A stretch of 64,000 nucleotides of DNA from Acipenser ruthenus (taxonomy: Eukaryota > Chordata > Actinopteri > Acipenseriformes > Acipenseridae), in NCBI RefSeq assembly GCF_902713425.1, contig NC_081217.1, forward strand, positions 12,103,585-12,167,584, in the 5' to 3' direction. The notes beneath the pieces are model-generated. The model searched no databases, was not told the DNA's origin, and saw nothing but the letters and a program-made list of their open reading frames with translations. Position numbers and translations under genes: made by a program. How positions within the stretch are numbered: position 1 is the first letter of the stretch; every line of letters starts with the position of its first letter. Below are positions 60,638 to 64,000 of the stretch, one piece after another.

Positions 60638-61074
60638 GGGTTTTGTTATAAAATCGAACATAATTGTGTTATGTTTTATTGGCATGTGATATTTTGTAGA
60701 TCTTGTTATCTGCTAAGTCCGCTCACGCTAGCCACAACGTGCTTGAGTGCTGTGGCAGCAGCCATGAAGCAAGTCAGTTTTTCAGTTGAAATCAAGATCT
60801 ACTTTGTTTTTTGTGTATGGGTGGTTTGAAAAGATCACTTAAATTGTTACGTATTTTGAAATAAAGATGTATTCATTATTATGAACGTTGACAGAAAGGA
60901 TATTGTATTTACATTTCCCACGTGTGCTTGCCTTGTATAAATCGATGGAGTTTCAACAAAGGCATTTGACTTCGGTTCATGTTAGCCTATACTGCCATCT
61001 GCAGCATTACCGCGGGTGTCTTTTACTTCTTTTGACAATAATATGGATCATTTCACAGTCCAATGTAAGAACAT

Positions 61075-61156
61075 GTAGTCGTGGCCGAGTGGTTAAGGCG
61101 ATGGACTAGAAATCCATTGGGGTTTCCCCGCGCAGGTTCGAATCCTGCCGACTACG
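61075..61156 (+). tRNA. tRNA-Ser-AGA: tRNA-Ser(AGA), unit 18
   Basis: Identical to unit 1. Confidence 0.98.
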
Positions 61157-61321
61157 TAAGCTTTCTTTTTAATTGTATGTGTTCATTCCTAATACATGTT
61201 TAAAGATGAGGAATTTGAAATATTACTGGTTCTACTTCATATCGCACCGGTTCATTTTGTTAAAGAATGTTCATTTTGGCACCATTCCAAATGCTGTGGT
61301 TTCTTTAAAGAAGAAAAGTCA

Positions 61322-61395
61322 TGGCCCGTACGGGGATCGAACCCGCGACCTTGGCGTTATTAGCACCACGCTCTAACCAACTGAGCTAACCGGCC
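61322..61395 (-). tRNA. tRNA-Ile-AAT: tRNA-Ile(AAT), unit 18
   Basis: Identical to unit 2. Confidence 0.98.
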
Positions 61396-61683
61396 ACACA
61401 CATGGAGCGCGTTAATAAAACCCGAGAAAAACAAGGCCTGCGGACATTATGATTACCAAGATGTTATGTTAAACTCAACAATAACACATTCAAAGTATTG
61501 GAAAGGCATAATTAGAGGTCTCATCTTTATGAGGCAGTTTAGCAGTGTGAAGAAAGTGGCGAGGTGCGGGCTTGCGGTGACTTTCTCTCATTTAAAACGC
61601 TGTGATTTGAATACTAAAAAGAAAAACATGTAAAATTACCAAGCATTCGGTGGACGTTTTAGAAATAAATTAACAAGAACTGT

Positions 61684-61765
61684 TGTCAGAAGTGGGGTTC
61701 GAGCCCACGCCTCCATGGAGACTGCGACCTGACCACAGCGCCTTAGACCGCTCGGCCATCCTGAC
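61684..61765 (-). tRNA. tRNA-Leu-CAG: tRNA-Leu(CAG), unit 18 (C54 form)
   Basis: Identical to unit 2. Confidence 0.9.
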
Positions 61766-64000
61766 TTACACCGACGACTTTGCACAACGCTGCAGCACAC
61801 TGCTGAACCTCCCATGTCTGACGCTGCAGTAAATCACCTGGCGTGTGCGTGTACTTGTTCTTTTTCTGTTTATATTAAGGAGGGCGACAGGTTTTGTCGC
61901 ATTTTGTATGGAATCACAAGGACACTCCTCTTACTGAAAGAAAATATACTGCAAACAGAGCGATCGCTTCACGGTTTGAATCAAAATCAGAACAGTCTGT
62001 TAGCAAATGAACTTCATCAAAAAACCACAAAGGCATTACATAAATGTTACAGATATATTTCGTAGACAGAACAGTTGTAACATATTTGAGTACATTTCTA
62101 AACAATCTGCTAATAACAGACATAATCTCAAAGCGCTATAATTTATTTTCAGATCTTATGAAAGACAAGTATGGTTGCGCATTATATCACAGAAAACAGG
62201 ATAATCCTAGCGCTTCATTTAATCCCTCGGGTTGTACCATATGGAGATAGAAGATCCATTTGGATTCACATTGTAATAGTTTTTGATCGAGATTATCACG
62301 TCCTCGAGCTTGAAATATTTTTTGTATGCTGCGGTATTTCAGATCTGAAATGGAATGTTTGGCATCTACGAAATGTCTAGCTAGTGGTGAATGGATATCT
62401 TTTCTCCTAATTGAACTTTTATGCTTGCTCATCAATGCGCAATCGTCACTGTCTAGTAGTTTTACCAACATATTGCAAATGGCAAGGACAAAAAAACAAA
62501 TAAATGACATGCGTTGAAGCACAGGTCATCACTTGTAAGACACTGTACTCTTTTTTCGTTGTATGGCTTGTAAAACGCAAACGCATTATCACAGGCGGCA
62601 CAATTACGACATGGAAAATAATCCAGTAGATTTGTCCAGTACACCTAGATCTCTCGAACATGTCAATGAGTCAGCCCTTAATAAACACTGTCCGTGTTCA
62701 TTTCTGTGTATATGACATTGTCTATAACCAATATCTGTTATGTAAGCGTATTGGTATGAAACCAATCGCAATTAATGCGATCCGTGTTTTCAGTCAGTTT
62801 GATAGTTTTAATCAATCATCGAAAAAGCAGCAGTGCTTTGCAACTGTAGTTCATCTTTCTTACGTTTTGGTAAGACACCCACTCAGAACGTGTCCGCTTC
62901 CTCCAGCCCCCTAAGGAACACTGGAGCGGTCATCAATAACAGCGAGCAGTTGGTCAAAAACAACACTCGCTGTCTTCTTCACGCTCAAAAACGAACACTC
63001 TCACTCTTCCTCGTGGGTAGCGAGCCCAAACACTTTCAAAACGCATTTCGCTAGCAAATCACTATAGAAATGATCCCTGAAAGTATTGTTTTATGGGCAA
63101 GTGGCCGACCGTCTCCCTCCAACTCTGAGTGGCACCGGTAGCTGTGCCGGTGACAAATAAACAGGAGCACTTTCATATAATGCAATTGCTGTAGCCCAGT
63201 GAGTTGTTACAATAACATTTCAAACTCATTCCAGACTGCAGGCGGTTAAAAGCTTAATTGGGTTCAATTTTTTGGTATGATTTAAAAAGTACGAGCCAGT
63301 TGCCTCATTTGCATTGCCTGCCTTCCTCCTTTGCACTGTGACGTCTATCAAATGTGTGCTTAAAATCTGATGAATACGATTCCCATTTGAACCGTAAATA
63401 TTTTAATTATACGCATACAGTGTTCTGTTGGGCTCCGAGGGTGTTATCTAATAAAACAACGTAATCGGTGAGCGCGTTCGGCTTAACCAAAACGTTGCTG
63501 TTTCAAGCCCACGCAGGGACGAGGCATTCTTTTTGTCAATCGCCTTTCTGTCAAGCCAGTAAACCTGTATATAATAAGAAACATTCAACAGCTCGGAAAC
63601 ACCATAATAGAATCCAATGCGTTTACAAATGTGTTTTGAAACTGTTCATTTTTCACCCAAATGCGGTTCTCAAAAATTGTTTTGCCTACATTTTTCTATT
63701 GCTATTATTATTTTTTCCAGAGTAAGACGAAAAAGCAAACATCCATGAAATAGGTAAACACTGCTACAGCGCTTGAACTGTCTCAACAAACGTTCAGCTC
63801 TAAAACGTGTACATTGAAAGTCTATTAACATCTTTAACACAATCATGTGTGTTCCAATAGCGGCTATTCCACATGGTGATCAATAAAGTGAATGCTGGCT
63901 TTGTTCACATATTAGCAAGACGTTTTCAGGATTCACGCATATTCTGAACAAGCACACTAGAATATGGTAATGAAAGGACAGGAAAATAACAGGTTTATTG

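Larger units (their letters stand above)
57356..61074 (+). repeat. Repeat unit 17 (subfamily D, 3719 bp)
   Basis: Private change in the tRNA-Leu anticodon loop. Shares TCAAACGTGTG (for TCAAATGTGTG, near 59634) with unit 9. Confidence 0.97.
1..64000. repeat. Tandem array of a 3.72 kb four-tRNA unit
   Basis: The whole window is a head-to-tail repeat. The tRNA-Ser gene starts at 34, 3755, 7474, 11195, 14914, 18633, 22352, 23886, 27607, 31324, 35043, 38762, 42481, 46199, 49918, 53637, 57356 and 61075. The usual period is 3719 bases; it is 3721 in units 1 and 3, which each carry two extra homopolymer bases. All units lie in the same orientation. Copies differ by a few to a few tens of substitutions, so the array is recently expanded or actively homogenised. 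Every unit carries Ser(+), Ile(-), Leu(-) and Arg(+). The array runs off both ends of the window. Confidence 0.99.
61075..64000 (+). repeat. Repeat unit 18 (subfamily D), cut by the window end
   Basis: The first 2926 bases of a unit; its tRNA-Arg would lie beyond the window. Private base: TTAAAACGCTG for TTAAAAAGCTG near 61599. Confidence 0.97.

Noticed and set aside
1-64000. CRISPR array
   Set aside because: The repeats are kilobase-long and contain eukaryotic tRNA genes; there are no short direct repeats with unique spacers.

Overview
The window is one long head-to-tail tandem array of a unit of about 3.72 kb. It begins 33 bases before the first tRNA-Ser gene and is still running at base 64000, so the array extends past both ends. 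I count 16 complete units, one unit interrupted by a run of 200 N (22805-23004), and one final partial unit. I see no protein-coding gene. All open frames are short (112 codons or fewer outside the N run). They recur unchanged from unit to unit, overlap each other on both strands, and several simply read through tRNA genes.

Each unit carries four intron-less tRNA genes in fixed order: tRNA-Ser(AGA) on +, tRNA-Ile(AAT) on -, tRNA-Leu(CAG) on -, then a spacer of about 2.5 kb with no recognised gene, then tRNA-Arg(CCT) on +, then about 0.44 kb to the next tRNA-Ser. In total 70 tRNA genes are visible: 18 Ser, 18 Ile, 17 Leu and 17 Arg. Ser and Ile converge on each other; Leu and Arg diverge across the long spacer. 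Ser, Ile and Arg have a T-run terminator within about 10 bases of their 3' ends; Leu does not.

The Ser and Ile sequences are of the vertebrate/deuterostome type: as I recall them, the Ile gene is essentially the human tRNA-Ile(AAT) sequence. The window is therefore nuclear DNA of an animal, plausibly a fish or other aquatic metazoan, but nothing here fixes the species. Arrays of several tRNA genes in a 3 kb tandem unit are known from Xenopus (the 3.18 kb tDNA repeat) and large tDNA clusters from zebrafish; this array is of that kind but has a different gene content.

The copies are nearly identical but fall into four subfamilies by shared substitutions: A (units 1 and 3), B (4 and 5), C (2, 6, 9 and probably 7) and D (8 and 10-18). 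Several tRNA copies carry changes at structurally important positions. The Arg gene in every unit has an extra base that turns its D stem into a perfect 6-bp helix. The Leu gene in every unit has G32, a shortened variable arm and a non-T base at position 54. The 7 kb after the N run holds about 20 one- or two-base indels, nearly all in homopolymers, which looks like unpolished sequence at a contig end rather than biology.
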